This document shows, piece by piece, positions 17,721-27,600 of a stretch of DNA of 64,000 nt. Numbering within the stretch: the first letter of the stretch is position 1; each line of letters starts with the position of its first letter. A program made the position numbers and the translations under genes. Source of the DNA: Paraburkholderia megapolitana (GTDB lineage: Bacteria > Pseudomonadota > Gammaproteobacteria > Burkholderiales > Burkholderiaceae). Location: the NCBI RefSeq assembly GCF_007556815.1, contig NZ_CP041745.1:2953001-3017000 (forward strand), written 5' to 3'. A model generated the notes under the pieces. That model worked only from the letters and a program-made list of their open reading frames with translations, did no database searches and had not been told where the DNA came from.

Positions 17721-19301
17721 TCAAACCTTAACCGGCCGGATCAGACTTTCACACGTCGCTAGCGCCGCATCGCCGGCAGGCAGCTTGCTGCACACGCCTT
17801 CGAACTGTTTGACGATCACCTTCACCGTCGAATCGTGTGCCCCGCCCTTGTTCCACTGCGCGAGTTGCGTGACGACCTTGTTCAGTGCGCGTCGGTTGGT
17901 GCCATAGAACGCGCCAGGCGTCTGACCGGCCTGCACGAGCAGATCCGATGCAACGTGCTGGATGCGTGCAGTGTCGTCAGGTGCAAGTGTGACGGCTCCA
18001 GCGAAGTAGTTCGCGCCCCAGCGCAGACGGGTCGCCGGTCCGCTCGATGCATCGTACGCACGTTGGTACCAGTCGAGTGCAGCAGCCTTGTCGCCACGTG
18101 CCTTCGCATTCGCTGCGAGTTCCGACATGAAATAGTACGGAGCGGGCGAACGTCCCATCGACGACTTCAGCAACGTATCCGATTCATCGATCAACCCGGC
18201 ATCAGTCAGCGTCTCGGCTCCTTCGCTGATCACCGACTGCCGTTCCCACGCACTGGTCGTTGCCTTGTCCGCCGCGGCTACCTGCTCGCGCACTGCATCG
18301 AGTAGCGGTTTAGCGAGCGGTGCCGGTTTCGGCGTGTCGAGTCGCGCGAGGTTCACCCGGCCATCGAGCGCCGACAGGCGGTCGGTCGTCGACAACGAAC
18401 TATCGGCGGCCAGACGCGTGAGCACCGCGTCCCATTGCTTCGCGAGATCGCGTTGTCCCGGCGTGCCCTTGCCGACGAGATAGGTCGTGTCGTCCGCGGG
18501 GCTCTCGATCAGAGCATCGAAGTCGTCGCGGCTAAGCTTGGGGTCTTGCAACACCTGATGCAACGTTGCCAGCGCAGCGGCCTTGTCTAGCGTGCTGCTT
18601 TGTTTCGGATCGCCGGATGCGGCGATGTTCACCGCGGTCAACTCAAGCCGCTGCGACTCGGCCGGTGCGTGATCGGCCTTTGCGTGTCGAGCCAGCGTTT
18701 GCAACGTCGCACTGATGCGATCCTCCGGCACCGGCAAATCGCCATCGGTGTCCCATGAGTAGTTGGCCAGCATGCGCCAGTCGTCGCGAGTCAGTTTCGC
18801 GCCGTCTTTCAGTGCGATCGCAAAGGTCTGCTTGACCGGGTGCGCTGCATTCAAGCCCGCCGATAGCGCCTGCATGTAGCGATCGGGATCGGCCTCGCCA
18901 GGCAACCGGGTGATTTCGGTTCCATCGGGTTTGAACAGGATCATCGTTGGATAGCCGCGCACTTTATATCGCTCGCCTACCTTCTGCGCATTCGCACTGT
19001 CGCCGTCGAGATAGACCGGAACGAAAAACGACGAACGATCCTTGAATGCCTGCTGACTGAAAATGGTTGCCTTGACCTGGTTGCAAGGCGGACACCAGAC
19101 AGCGCCCCAATAAAGCAGTAACGGTTTGCCGGAGGTCTTAGCCAATGCGAATGCTGCGTCGACATCGCCCTGCTGCCACGCGATGCCAGGCGGTAAATGT
19201 ACGGTCGCGGTCGGGGCGGCAGACGGTGCGGTAGCAGCAAAGCCCGCGCTCGATGCAATCAGCATGATCGATGCCGCCAGATGATGAAGTCGAATGTTCA
19301 T
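17721..19301 (-). CDS. Exported thioredoxin-fold protein with helical repeat C-terminus
   Basis: This 526-residue protein has a signal peptide (cleavage near GFA-AT, residue 22). A thioredoxin domain (about 40-150) contains W69-C70-P-P-C73 and the cis-proline segment RGYPTMILF, so it is a likely periplasmic disulphide oxidoreductase. The remaining ~370 residues are Ala/Leu-rich helices with TPR-like spacing (YYFMSELAANAKARGDKAAALDWYQRA). A C-terminal pair of cysteines lies in VCSKLPAGDAALATC. It begins 21 bases after the TonB-dependent receptor stop, so the two genes form an operon. Reducing or folding a cysteine-containing ligand or the receptor itself is a reasonable role, but inferred. Confidence 0.8.
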   Translation of the reverse strand: MNIRLHHLAASIMLIASSAGFAATAPSAAPTATVHLPPGIAWQQGDVDAAFALAKTSGKPLLLYWGAVWCPPCNQVKATIFSQQAFKDRSSFFVPVYLDGDSANAQKVGERYKVRGYPTMILFKPDGTEITRLPGEADPDRYMQALSAGLNAAHPVKQTFAIALKDGAKLTRDDWRMLANYSWDTDGDLPVPEDRISATLQTLARHAKADHAPAESQRLELTAVNIAASGDPKQSSTLDKAAALATLHQVLQDPKLSRDDFDALIESPADDTTYLVGKGTPGQRDLAKQWDAVLTRLAADSSLSTTDRLSALDGRVNLARLDTPKPAPLAKPLLDAVREQVAAADKATTSAWERQSVISEGAETLTDAGLIDESDTLLKSSMGRSPAPYYFMSELAANAKARGDKAAALDWYQRAYDASSGPATRLRWGANYFAGAVTLAPDDTARIQHVASDLLVQAGQTPGAFYGTNRRALNKVVTQLAQWNKGGAHDSTVKVIVKQFEGVCSKLPAGDAALATCESLIRPVKV

Positions 19302-19322
19302 GTTCTGGTTCTCCAGTAGTGC

Positions 19323-22136
19323 TCAGTTGAAGCGGTGATCGAATTCCAGCCAGAAGGTCCGCCCGTAAGGCATGTAGTAGCCAACGGTATAGTACGGCCA
19401 TCCGCCGGAATCGTCGTGCTTGATGGTGTTCATCAGGTTGTTCACGATCAGCGTGACCGACGTGTCTTTGCTGAACTCATGCGCCACGCTCAGGTTGGCT
19501 AGCGCCGTCGGCGACAGGTACGCCGTCTGCGCCGCATTGGGCACCTTGCCGTAGCGCTCGACCTGCAAGGTCGAAATCCATTTGGCAATCGACCAGGTCA
19601 CGCTGACGGTCAGCTTGTCCGGCCACTCCGGGTTACCAGTGGGATTCTGCAGCGAATGCAGCAAGTCCTGCACCGGACCGTTCGCGTACTGCTGGTATTT
19701 GTGGCTCAAGACTTTCGTGAAATTGGCGGTCCACAAAAAATTCCCGTATCCGTGTGTCTTGAAACGCCACTTGCCGGTCAGATCGAAACCGCTGGTCCGC
19801 TCCATCGCCGCGTTGATCGGGTTCACGAGTATCTCGTTGATCGCGCCGGGGTTAAGCACTGCCGTCAGTGGATTGCGCACCACGCGCGACAGCGCGTCCT
19901 GACAATCCGGCGAGTTGATGTTGAGTTGTCCCTCGCGACATTTTGCTTCGGTACGCAACAGGTTATCCGGATCGATCACCGTGACCAGGTTGTCGATGCG
20001 GATGTTGTAGTAATCGGCCGAGAAATCCACGTCCGCAGTCGGCGACAGCACAAATCCATATCCCCACGATGTGCCGTTTTCCGGCCTGAGGTTCGTGTTG
20101 CCGGTCTGGATATAGTTGGAGCCCGGGGAAACATTCGCGAACTCGCAATTGCTTAAGGGCTCACCGGACTGATTGCAGCGGTAATAGTCGGTGGTGCTCT
20201 CGAAGTAACCCTTCTGCTTGCCCTGATAGAGATAATTCATATCGGGTGCGCGGAAACTCGTCCCGTAGTTGCCTCTCGCAAGGAAGGTGTTGATCGGTCG
20301 ATATTCGAGGCCCAGCTGGTAGGTGAATTTTCCCGCGCTGCGACCGCTATAGAAGTAGTCGTCATAGCGACCCGCCACGGTCGCATCAAGTTGATGAATG
20401 ATCGGGATGTTGAGTTCGACAGCAGCCGCATAGCGCTTGCGATTGCCGCTAAAGGTTCCCGTATCGTTAGCGTTGTCGTATGCGCCCTGGTAGATCAGCG
20501 GATCGGCCGTATTGCTGAACCCCTGCGTACCGTACTCGAGCACGCCGGCTCCCTTGACCATACCAGCCGGTAATTTGAACAGATCGCCGTTAGCACTGAG
20601 GCTGAGATTCTGCGTCCACGTATTGTTCTGGCTCGCGGATTCGCTATAAAGCGATGCGAACTGCGACGCCGTGAGCGGCGTTGCAAAGCGGTTAGCATTG
20701 GGTGCGTAGATCGGCACGCCACCAGCGGTTGTGCCCAGTTGCGGTCCCAGATAGTACGTATTGATGGATGAATCCAGACGCGGCACTGTCGCGCGGCTCT
20801 GATAGCCGGACGCACTATAAGTCGCCTCGTAGTTCCAGCTACTGTCGCCGATTGCACCGCGCACACCGAGAGCAAGATTGCCGGACACATCGTTCCATTG
20901 CTTGTCCCACGCTGTCGCGCCGCCAATCTCCTCCGGCGCAAAGCGTTTGCTCCACACCTCATCTGCGCCCGTCGTCTGGTTGAAAAAGTAACCGGTAGTC
21001 GCCGCGGCCGACGTCCAGATCGGTCCGCGCGTATTGTTTCTGGTTTGATCCCATGCACCTGAGGCCGTGCCGAACAGCGTCGTCTTGTCATTCAGACGGT
21101 ACTCGAATCCCGCATAGACGTTCTCGCTACTGTTGTCTGTCTGGGTGGTCCAGAAGTCCGGCCTCGCCTTGCCGCTGCCGCAATACGAGCCGCCTTGTCC
21201 ATTGACGCTCGTTACGCTGCCGCCAAATGCATGGATACCGCTGAGCGCACCGCAAGCGGCAGGCCCACCAAGGTACTGTCCGGTATCGAGATTCTGGCGC
21301 GACCAGATCGAGGTCGGCGTCTCTCCCTCGAGCGTCGATGACGACATGAAGTCGCGCTGCGCCGACCAGATCGGATTGGTCTTGCTGACCTCGATGCCGA
21401 AGACGGTACTCAGCGCGCCGAAGTCCTTGCCGCCCGATATCTGCAGGCGACCGTTGGTACCGCCGCCTCCCTGTGTTGTGCCGCCCTTCACGTTCACCTC
21501 CACACCATCGATATGCTTCTTCATGATGATGTTCACAACGCCCGCGATCGCATCGGAACCGTAGACTGCCGACGCAGCGCCGTTCAGGATCTCGATCCGG
21601 TCGATCATCTCGGACGGAATATTCGCGAGGTTCACGAAGTTGACGTTGCCGTCGTAGGCGACCGGATAATCGGCCACCCGGTGTCCATCGACCAGTACCA
21701 GCGTGTGATTGGGTCCTAGTCCGCGCAGATCGATCGTGTTTGCCGCAGGCGTGAAGGTATTTCCGTAGTCCGCACCCTCGGTAAATCCCGTATTCTGGGT
21801 TTGCTGCGCCAGCGCATCGTAGACATTCCGGTAACCCTTGCTCTCGATGTCCTTGCTGGTGATGACCGTCACACTCGTCGGTCCTTCCTTTTGCGAACGG
21901 GGAATCCGCGATCCGGTTACGACGACCGGTTTGAGACTCACGGCATCGCCCTTGACCACGTCTTGCGCTGCGCTTGCGGCCACGGGTGTGCTTGCGGTAA
22001 TCGCCGCACTTGCGGAAACGGCCGGTGTGGTTTCCTGTGCGCTAACGGAATATGCGGCCACGCCAGACAGACTCGCCAGTCCGACGCAGATCAGTCGGAA
22101 TCCGATGGAATGCAGGCTACCTTTCGAAGTACCCAT
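19323..22136 (-). CDS. TonB-dependent outer-membrane receptor
   Basis: This 937-residue receptor has an N-terminal signal (AYSVSAQ, ~35 residues) and an Ala/Thr-rich linker. Its plug domain begins VVVTGSRIPRSQ and contains IDLRGLGPNHTLVLVDG and AVYGSDAIAGVVNI. The beta-barrel ends in aromatic FWLEFDHRFN. No Shine-Dalgarno is evident before the ATG; the leader is A/T-rich (ATATAAACAACA). It is followed at 21 bases by the thioredoxin-fold protein. The plug type (VTGSRI) is common among receptors for siderophores, peptides and sugars; the ligand is unknown. No Fur-box-like sequence was noticed upstream. Confidence 0.88.
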   Translation of the reverse strand: MGTSKGSLHSIGFRLICVGLASLSGVAAYSVSAQETTPAVSASAAITASTPVAASAAQDVVKGDAVSLKPVVVTGSRIPRSQKEGPTSVTVITSKDIESKGYRNVYDALAQQTQNTGFTEGADYGNTFTPAANTIDLRGLGPNHTLVLVDGHRVADYPVAYDGNVNFVNLANIPSEMIDRIEILNGAASAVYGSDAIAGVVNIIMKKHIDGVEVNVKGGTTQGGGGTNGRLQISGGKDFGALSTVFGIEVSKTNPIWSAQRDFMSSSTLEGETPTSIWSRQNLDTGQYLGGPAACGALSGIHAFGGSVTSVNGQGGSYCGSGKARPDFWTTQTDNSSENVYAGFEYRLNDKTTLFGTASGAWDQTRNNTRGPIWTSAAATTGYFFNQTTGADEVWSKRFAPEEIGGATAWDKQWNDVSGNLALGVRGAIGDSSWNYEATYSASGYQSRATVPRLDSSINTYYLGPQLGTTAGGVPIYAPNANRFATPLTASQFASLYSESASQNNTWTQNLSLSANGDLFKLPAGMVKGAGVLEYGTQGFSNTADPLIYQGAYDNANDTGTFSGNRKRYAAAVELNIPIIHQLDATVAGRYDDYFYSGRSAGKFTYQLGLEYRPINTFLARGNYGTSFRAPDMNYLYQGKQKGYFESTTDYYRCNQSGEPLSNCEFANVSPGSNYIQTGNTNLRPENGTSWGYGFVLSPTADVDFSADYYNIRIDNLVTVIDPDNLLRTEAKCREGQLNINSPDCQDALSRVVRNPLTAVLNPGAINEILVNPINAAMERTSGFDLTGKWRFKTHGYGNFLWTANFTKVLSHKYQQYANGPVQDLLHSLQNPTGNPEWPDKLTVSVTWSIAKWISTLQVERYGKVPNAAQTAYLSPTALANLSVAHEFSKDTSVTLIVNNLMNTIKHDDSGGWPYYTVGYYMPYGRTFWLEFDHRFN

Positions 22137-22751
22137 TGTTGTTTATATAAGAGATCTCGCCGATGCTTAGGCACGACGTGACCCATCCGGCCTCTACGAC
22201 GAGAAGCCAGCGATGGAAATGTACGAGAGAGGGATTACGGGCGATCTGGAAGCAGGTTTTCCGCGCGACGAAACGCAGGTCGCAACAACCCGACTACGAA
22301 ATCAGGCCATCATTTCTTATAGATTTTCCGCTGCATCGTGGTATCTCTTTTTATAAGGAACCCAGAATGTAATGGTCTGAAATAAAACCGGTCCACCGAT
22401 ATTTGCTTATATCGATGTACGAATTTCTGTATTGATGAGGATTGGTACGACGACAGCGGGTCGCTGTCGTGTTGCCTGCCGATCACCGAAAGTGCCTTGC
22501 GAGAAGGCCGCGCCGCTTTAGCAAGAGGAAGTACGTCGGCGCGTACGTATCGAATCGATAGCGAGCACGAAAATTCTCATTGAGAAAAATTGAAGATCAA
22601 ACGGTACGTGTCAAACGATACGCATCGGCATATGCCGTAGTACGAACTACGGCATATGCATGGCGCAATGTACGAGAGCGGTCGCACGCGGTAACGATTG
22701 ATGTCCCGAACCTGACTCGAAACCGAGTAATCGCAGCACACCATGACACGC
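22137..22751. other. 615-base intergenic region upstream of the TonB receptor
   Basis: No gene is supported here. It lies between the start of the leftward receptor and the stop of the leftward LysR gene and is clearly less GC-rich than the flanks. It contains CGATAT-N6-ATATCG near 22398-22415, TATCGA-A-TCGATA near 22547-22559, and the large perfect palindrome at 22628-22659. Short reading frames on both strands lack ribosome sites and family features. The receptor promoter should be inside. Confidence 0.5.
22628..22659. repeat. Perfect 14-bp inverted repeat (32-bp palindrome)
   Basis: GCATATGCCGTAGT-ACGA-ACTACGGCATATGC is an uninterrupted 14-bp stem with a four-base loop. It sits 93 bases downstream of the LysR stop and about 490 bases upstream of the receptor start. 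There is no T-run on either side, so it is not a classical terminator. It could be an operator, a recombination or REP-like site, or an RNA hairpin. Confidence 0.8.
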
Positions 22752-23666
22752 CTAACGCGCATGCTCAAGGTGCGGTTGCATCAGTTCCTCGAACCAGTCG
22801 ATAAACACATTGAGCCGCCGCGAGCGCTGCCGCCGGTGCGGATACAGCGCGGACACATCCATCGATGCCGCACGCCACTCCGGCATCACTTCCACGAGCC
22901 GCCCCTGATCGATCAGATACTGCACGTCGAAGCGCGGAATCTGGATCAACCCTACGCCAGCGAGACAGCACGCAATATAGTTCTCAGCGTTGTTGACGAT
23001 AACGCGACTCGGCACCGCCACATACGACGCGCGCCCTTCGCCATCGGTCAGATATTCCCATGGCAGTTCGCGCCCGGTTGTCGGCGACGCGTAGCCGACC
23101 ATCCAGTGCTCGCGCTCCAGTTGCAGCGGATGCGCCGGCACGCCATGTTCGTTCAGATAACCGGGACTCGCGCAGTTGATCAGCGCGATATGCCCAAGCG
23201 GCCTGACGACGAGACTGCTATCCGTCAGTTCCCCCACGCGTATCACGCAGTCGACGCCCTCCTGGATCAGGTCGATCGAACGATCGGTGGAACGCAGCGC
23301 CAGCTCCAGCTTCGGATGACGCCGCAGCAACCCCGGCAACATCGGTGCGATCAGACGACGCGCGATCCGGCTCGGCACATCTACGGTGAGTCGGCCGCTC
23401 ACATCGAGTCGCGCATGGAACAGCCCATCGAGTTCGTCGGCATGCGCAAGCAGTTCGCGCGCGCGTTCGACGAGCAGCAGACCATCGGCGGTCGGCTGCA
23501 CCGTGCGCGTCGTCCGGTGCAATAGACGCGTGCCCATCGCGGCTTCGAGTTGCTGGATCGCCGCGGACACCGTCGCGCGCGGCAGTTCGAGCCGGTTCGC
23601 GGCCTTGATGAAACTGCCCATCTCGGCGATCTGCACGAACACCTTCAATTGATCGAGTCGGTCCAT
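22752..23666 (-). CDS. LysR-family transcriptional regulator
   Basis: This 304-residue regulator has an N-terminal winged helix (residues 1-60: FVQIAEMGSFIKAANRLELPRATVSAAIQQLEAAMGTRLLHRTTRTV). The effector-binding domain (about 90-290) is of the CrgA/PA2877-like subgroup, as shown by DCVIRVGELTDSSLVVRPLG. It is divergent from the SDR oxidoreductase gene, the usual arrangement for a LysR protein controlling its neighbour. The inducer is unknown. Confidence 0.9.
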   Translation of the reverse strand: MDRLDQLKVFVQIAEMGSFIKAANRLELPRATVSAAIQQLEAAMGTRLLHRTTRTVQPTADGLLLVERARELLAHADELDGLFHARLDVSGRLTVDVPSRIARRLIAPMLPGLLRRHPKLELALRSTDRSIDLIQEGVDCVIRVGELTDSSLVVRPLGHIALINCASPGYLNEHGVPAHPLQLEREHWMVGYASPTTGRELPWEYLTDGEGRASYVAVPSRVIVNNAENYIACCLAGVGLIQIPRFDVQYLIDQGRLVEVMPEWRAASMDVSALYPHRRQRSRRLNVFIDWFEELMQPHLEHAR

Positions 23667-23716
23667 ATCCGTCTTCCTTTGGCACGAATCGATTGTTCAG
23701 GAATCGGGATAATTAA

Positions 23717-23763
23717 TCCAGTATTCACTAGATTATCTTTAACAATGTTTTGTCTAGACTGGA
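23717..23763. promoter_or_regulatory. Nested inverted repeats in the lysR-SDR intergenic region
   Basis: TCCAGT (23717-23722) and ACTGGA (23758-23763) form outer inverted arms, and CTAGA (23728-23732) with TCTAG (23753-23757) form inner arms. The interval between is A/T-rich (TTATCTTTAACAATGTTTTG). The position, 28 bases before the SDR start, fits a LysR operator and promoter. The assignment is inferred. Confidence 0.4.
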
Positions 23764-23790
23764 ACGTCCCATCGTAACGAGGAGGTTTTC

Positions 23791-24564
23791 ATGGCAGATC
23801 ATTCGCTCAACGGCAAGGTCGCACTCATCGCGGGCGGCGCCAAGAATCTGGGCGGCCTGATCGCGCGCGATCTCGCGGCGCACGGCGTAAAAGCGGTGGC
23901 GGTTCACTACAACAGCGCAGCGACGGCGGATGCGGCAGAGCAGACTGTTGCGGCCATCAAGCAGTCCGGCGTCGAGGCGCGCGCGTTTCAGGCCGATCTA
24001 ACGACGGCGGCCGCAGTCGAGAAACTGTTCACCGACGCAAAGAGCGCCTTCGGCCGCATCGACATCGCGATCAACACGGTCGGCAAGGTTCTGAAAAAAC
24101 CGTTCGTCGAGATTACCGAAGCCGAGTACGACGACATGTTCGCGGTCAACTCGAAGAGCGCGTTCTTTTTCATCAAGGAGGCAGGCAAGCATCTCGAGGA
24201 CAACGGCAAGCTCGTGACGCTCGTCACGTCGCTGCTCGGTGCGTTCACACCTTTCTACGCGAGCTATGCGGGCAGCAAGGCACCCGTCGAGCATTTCACG
24301 CGCGCGGCATCGAAGGAATTTGGTGCGCGTGGAATTTCAGTGACGGCTGTCGGACCGGGGCCGATGGATACGCCGTTCTTCTACCCCGCCGAAGGCGCGG
24401 ATGCGGTCGCGTATCACAAGACCGCTGCATCGCTGTCGGGGTTCAGCAAGACGGGGCTAACCGACATTCAGGATGTCGTGCCGCTGATCCGTCATCTCGT
24501 GACGGACGGCTGGTGGATCACCGGTCAGACGTTGTTGATCAATGGTGGCTACACCACCAAATAA
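23791..24564 (+). CDS. SDR-family NAD(P)-dependent oxidoreductase
   Basis: This 257-residue classical short-chain dehydrogenase/reductase has a cofactor loop GGAKNLGG at 15-22 (TGxxxGIG variant), an NTVG in place of NNAG at ~95-98, and catalytic Tyr159-x3-Lys163 (YAGSK) preceded by serine near 147. The acidic/basic residues after beta-2 (HYNSAA) suggest NADP(H). The C-terminus GGYTTK is typical. A GAGGAGGTTTTC ribosome site precedes it. It is divergent from the LysR gene that probably regulates it. The substrate is unknown. Confidence 0.88.
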   Translation: MADHSLNGKVALIAGGAKNLGGLIARDLAAHGVKAVAVHYNSAATADAAEQTVAAIKQSGVEARAFQADLTTAAAVEKLFTDAKSAFGRIDIAINTVGKVLKKPFVEITEAEYDDMFAVNSKSAFFFIKEAGKHLEDNGKLVTLVTSLLGAFTPFYASYAGSKAPVEHFTRAASKEFGARGISVTAVGPGPMDTPFFYPAEGADAVAYHKTAASLSGFSKTGLTDIQDVVPLIRHLVTDGWWITGQTLLINGGYTTK

Positions 24565-24584
24565 GCGCGGGCCACTCACGATGA

Positions 24585-24632
24585 CGTTCGCCGTGCCACT
24601 TCACACTCTGCACTGCGCAGGCACGGCGAACG
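24585..24632. terminator. Bidirectional 13-bp inverted repeat between convergent genes
   Basis: CGTTCGCCGTGCC (24585-24597) and GGCACGGCGAACG (24620-24632) are perfectly complementary over 13 bp with a 22-base loop. They lie in the 81-base gap between the rightward SDR gene and the leftward uvrA-like gene. There is no U-run, so termination is inferred from the convergent position. Confidence 0.5.
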
Positions 24633-24645
24633 CATCTTCTAACTC

Positions 24646-27600
24646 TCACCCAACGCTAACCTGCGCTTCCACCGCGGGCTGATCGCCACTGCGCGCCAGT
24701 ACCGGCGCCAGCGCCTCGCCCGTGTGACTCCGCGCCACACGCACCAGTTGCTCCGGCGCAGCCGCTGCGACGATCGTGCCACCGCTCGCACCGCCTTCGG
24801 GGCCGAGATCGATGATCCAGTCCGCTTCGGCGATCACATCGAGATCGTGCTCGATCACCACAACGCTATGTCCCGCATCGGCGAGCCGGTGCAGCACGCG
24901 AATCAGCTTCGCGACATCGGCCATGTGCAGCCCGACCGTCGGTTCGTCGAGCACGTACAGCGTGTGCGGCGCCTTCTGCCCGCGTCGTGTGATGTCGTCG
25001 CGGACCTTGCTCAGCTCGGTGACCAGCTTGATACGCTGCGCCTCGCCACCCGACAGCGTCGGTGAAGGCTGGCCCAGCGTCAGGTAGCCGAGCCCGACAT
25101 CCTTCATCAATTGCAGCGGATGCGCGATGTTCGACATCGGCGCGAAGAACTCGACGGCTTCGTCGATTTCCATTGTCAGCACATCGCCGATGTTCTTGCC
25201 GCGCCAGCTCACCGCGAGCGTTTCCGGATTAAAGCGCTGCCCGTGGCACACATCGCACGGCACCTTCACGTCGGGCAGGAAGCTCATGCCGATCGTACGA
25301 ACGCCCTGGCCTTCGCATGCGGGGCAGCGGCCGTCGCCGGTATTGAACGAGAAACGCGACGCGGTGTAGCCGCGCGCCCGCGCTTCGAGCGTATCGGCAA
25401 ACAGCTTGCGGATCGTGTCCCACACGCCGATATAGGTCGCCGGGCACGAACGCGGTGTCTTGCCGATCGGCGTCTGATCGACTTCGAGCACGCGATCGAT
25501 CGCTTCCCAACCGGTGATCGAATCGCAGCCCTGCCATACGTGGTTCACCGTGTACGCAGGACGCGGTGCACTGCGCGCAAGCACGCTCGAACGGCGGTTC
25601 GCCGCCGGCGCGCTCTGAACCGCGTTACGCGCACGCCGCGTGGCCGGCGACGACAGCACCGAGCGGCCGACCGCATCGAGCAGGTTGGTCATCAGCACAT
25701 CGCGCGCGAGCGTCGATTTTCCCGAGCCGCTCACGCCCGTTACAGCGACGAGCCGCGCCAGCGGAATGCCGACTGTGACATTGCGCAGGTTGTGCAGCTT
25801 TGCGCCGTGCACTGTGAGCCATTGCTCCGGCACCGCGGGCTTGTTCTTGCGCGCCGGTTCGACGGTGCGGCGCGGTTGCAGCGGATGAGCGATTGGTCGT
25901 GCGAGAAACTGTCCGGTCAGCGATGTGGGCTGTTTGGCGAGATCAGCCACACTGCCCTGCGCGACCAGCGCGCCGCCGCGCTTGCCCGCGCCCGGACCGA
26001 TGTCGATGATGTGGTCGGCACGACGGATCGTGTCTTCGTCATGTTCAACAACAACGAGCGTGTTGCCCTTGTCGCCGAGCTTGCGCAGCGCGTTCAACAG
26101 AATCTGGTTGTCGCGCGGATGCAGGCCGATGGTCGGTTCATCGAGCACATAGCAGACGCCCTGCAGATTGCTGCCGAGTTGCGCGGCGAGCCGGATGCGT
26201 TGCGCCTCGCCACCGGACAGGCTCGGTGCAGCACGGTCGAGGCTCAGATAGCCAAGCCCCACCTCTTCGAGAAACTGCAACCGGCTACCGATCTCGCTGA
26301 CGACATCGCGCGCGATACCGGCATCGCGCCCAGTCAGCTTAAGACCGTCGATCCAGCGACGCGTATCGGTAACCGTCCAGCGCGCGACATCGACGATGGC
26401 CTTCGAGCTAAACGTGACCGCGCCCGCGACCGGGTTCAGCCGCGTGCCATTGCAGTCCGGACACGGTTCGTCGACCACGCCTTCAGGTTCCTGTTCCTCC
26501 GACGGCAGGCTCTGCTCGCGACCGCGACCGTCTTCGATCAACACGGTGTCGTCATAAGCAGCGCGTTGCTCGCGCGTGAGTTTGAGACCAGTGCCGACGC
26601 ACGTCGTACACCAGCCGTGCTTGCTGTTGTACGAGAACATCCGCGGATCGAGTTCTGGATAGCTTGTGCCGCATACCGGGCAGGCGCGTTTGGTAGACAG
26701 CACCTTCACGTCGCCAACGCCTGCGGTTACACGCCCTTTCATTAACGCATCCTGCAGACCATCGAGCGGCGCCAGCAGATGCATCACACCCTTGCCGATC
26801 TCAAGCGTCTCGTCGAGCCGACGACGCAACTCCGCTTCATCGTCCGCCGATACGACGAGATCGGCCACGGGCAATTCGATCGTGTGTTCGCGGAAGCGGT
26901 CGAGCTTCGGCCACGGGTCCACCGGCACAAATTCGCCATCGACCCGCAGATGCGTATTACCGCGCGCTTTCGCCCACTTCGCGAGATCCGTATACACACC
27001 CTTGCGGTTGACGACGAGCGGCGCGAGCAGGCCGACATGTTGGCCGCGATGATCGCGCAGCAGTTGCGCCGCGATCGACTCGACGCTTTGCGCCGTCACC
27101 GGCGTGCCGTCGTGGATGCAATGCTGTATGCCAAGCTTCACGTATAACAGCCGCAGGAAATGCCAGACTTCGGAGGTCGTCGCGACGGTACTCTTGCGAC
27201 CGCCGCGCGACAGGCGCTGCTCGATCGCGACCGTCGGCGGAATGCCGTACACCGCGTCGACTTCGGGTCGCCCGGCCGGCTGCACGATCGAGCGCGCGTA
27301 AGCGTTCAGCGACTCGAGATAGCGGCGCTGCCCTTCGTGGAACAGGATGTCGAACGCGAGCGTCGACTTGCCCGAACCGGACACACCGGTGATCACGTTG
27401 AACTTGCCGTGCGGAATATCGACGTCGAGCGCCTTCAGGTTGTGTTCGCGCGCATTGACAATACGCACGACGTCATCGCCTTCGATCGCCCGACGTGCGC
27501 GCGCTGCGGCAAGCGAAGTTTGCAGCGGCACACCATCGGTAGCCTCAACCGCCGCGCCCACTGCCCGGTCGTACTGGATCAACGCCGCGCCGGTATGCGA

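Noticed and set aside
22577..22768. Small leftward frame (63 aa) overlapping the palindrome and the lysR end
   Set aside because: No ribosome site, composition unlike neighbours, overlaps the end of a real gene.
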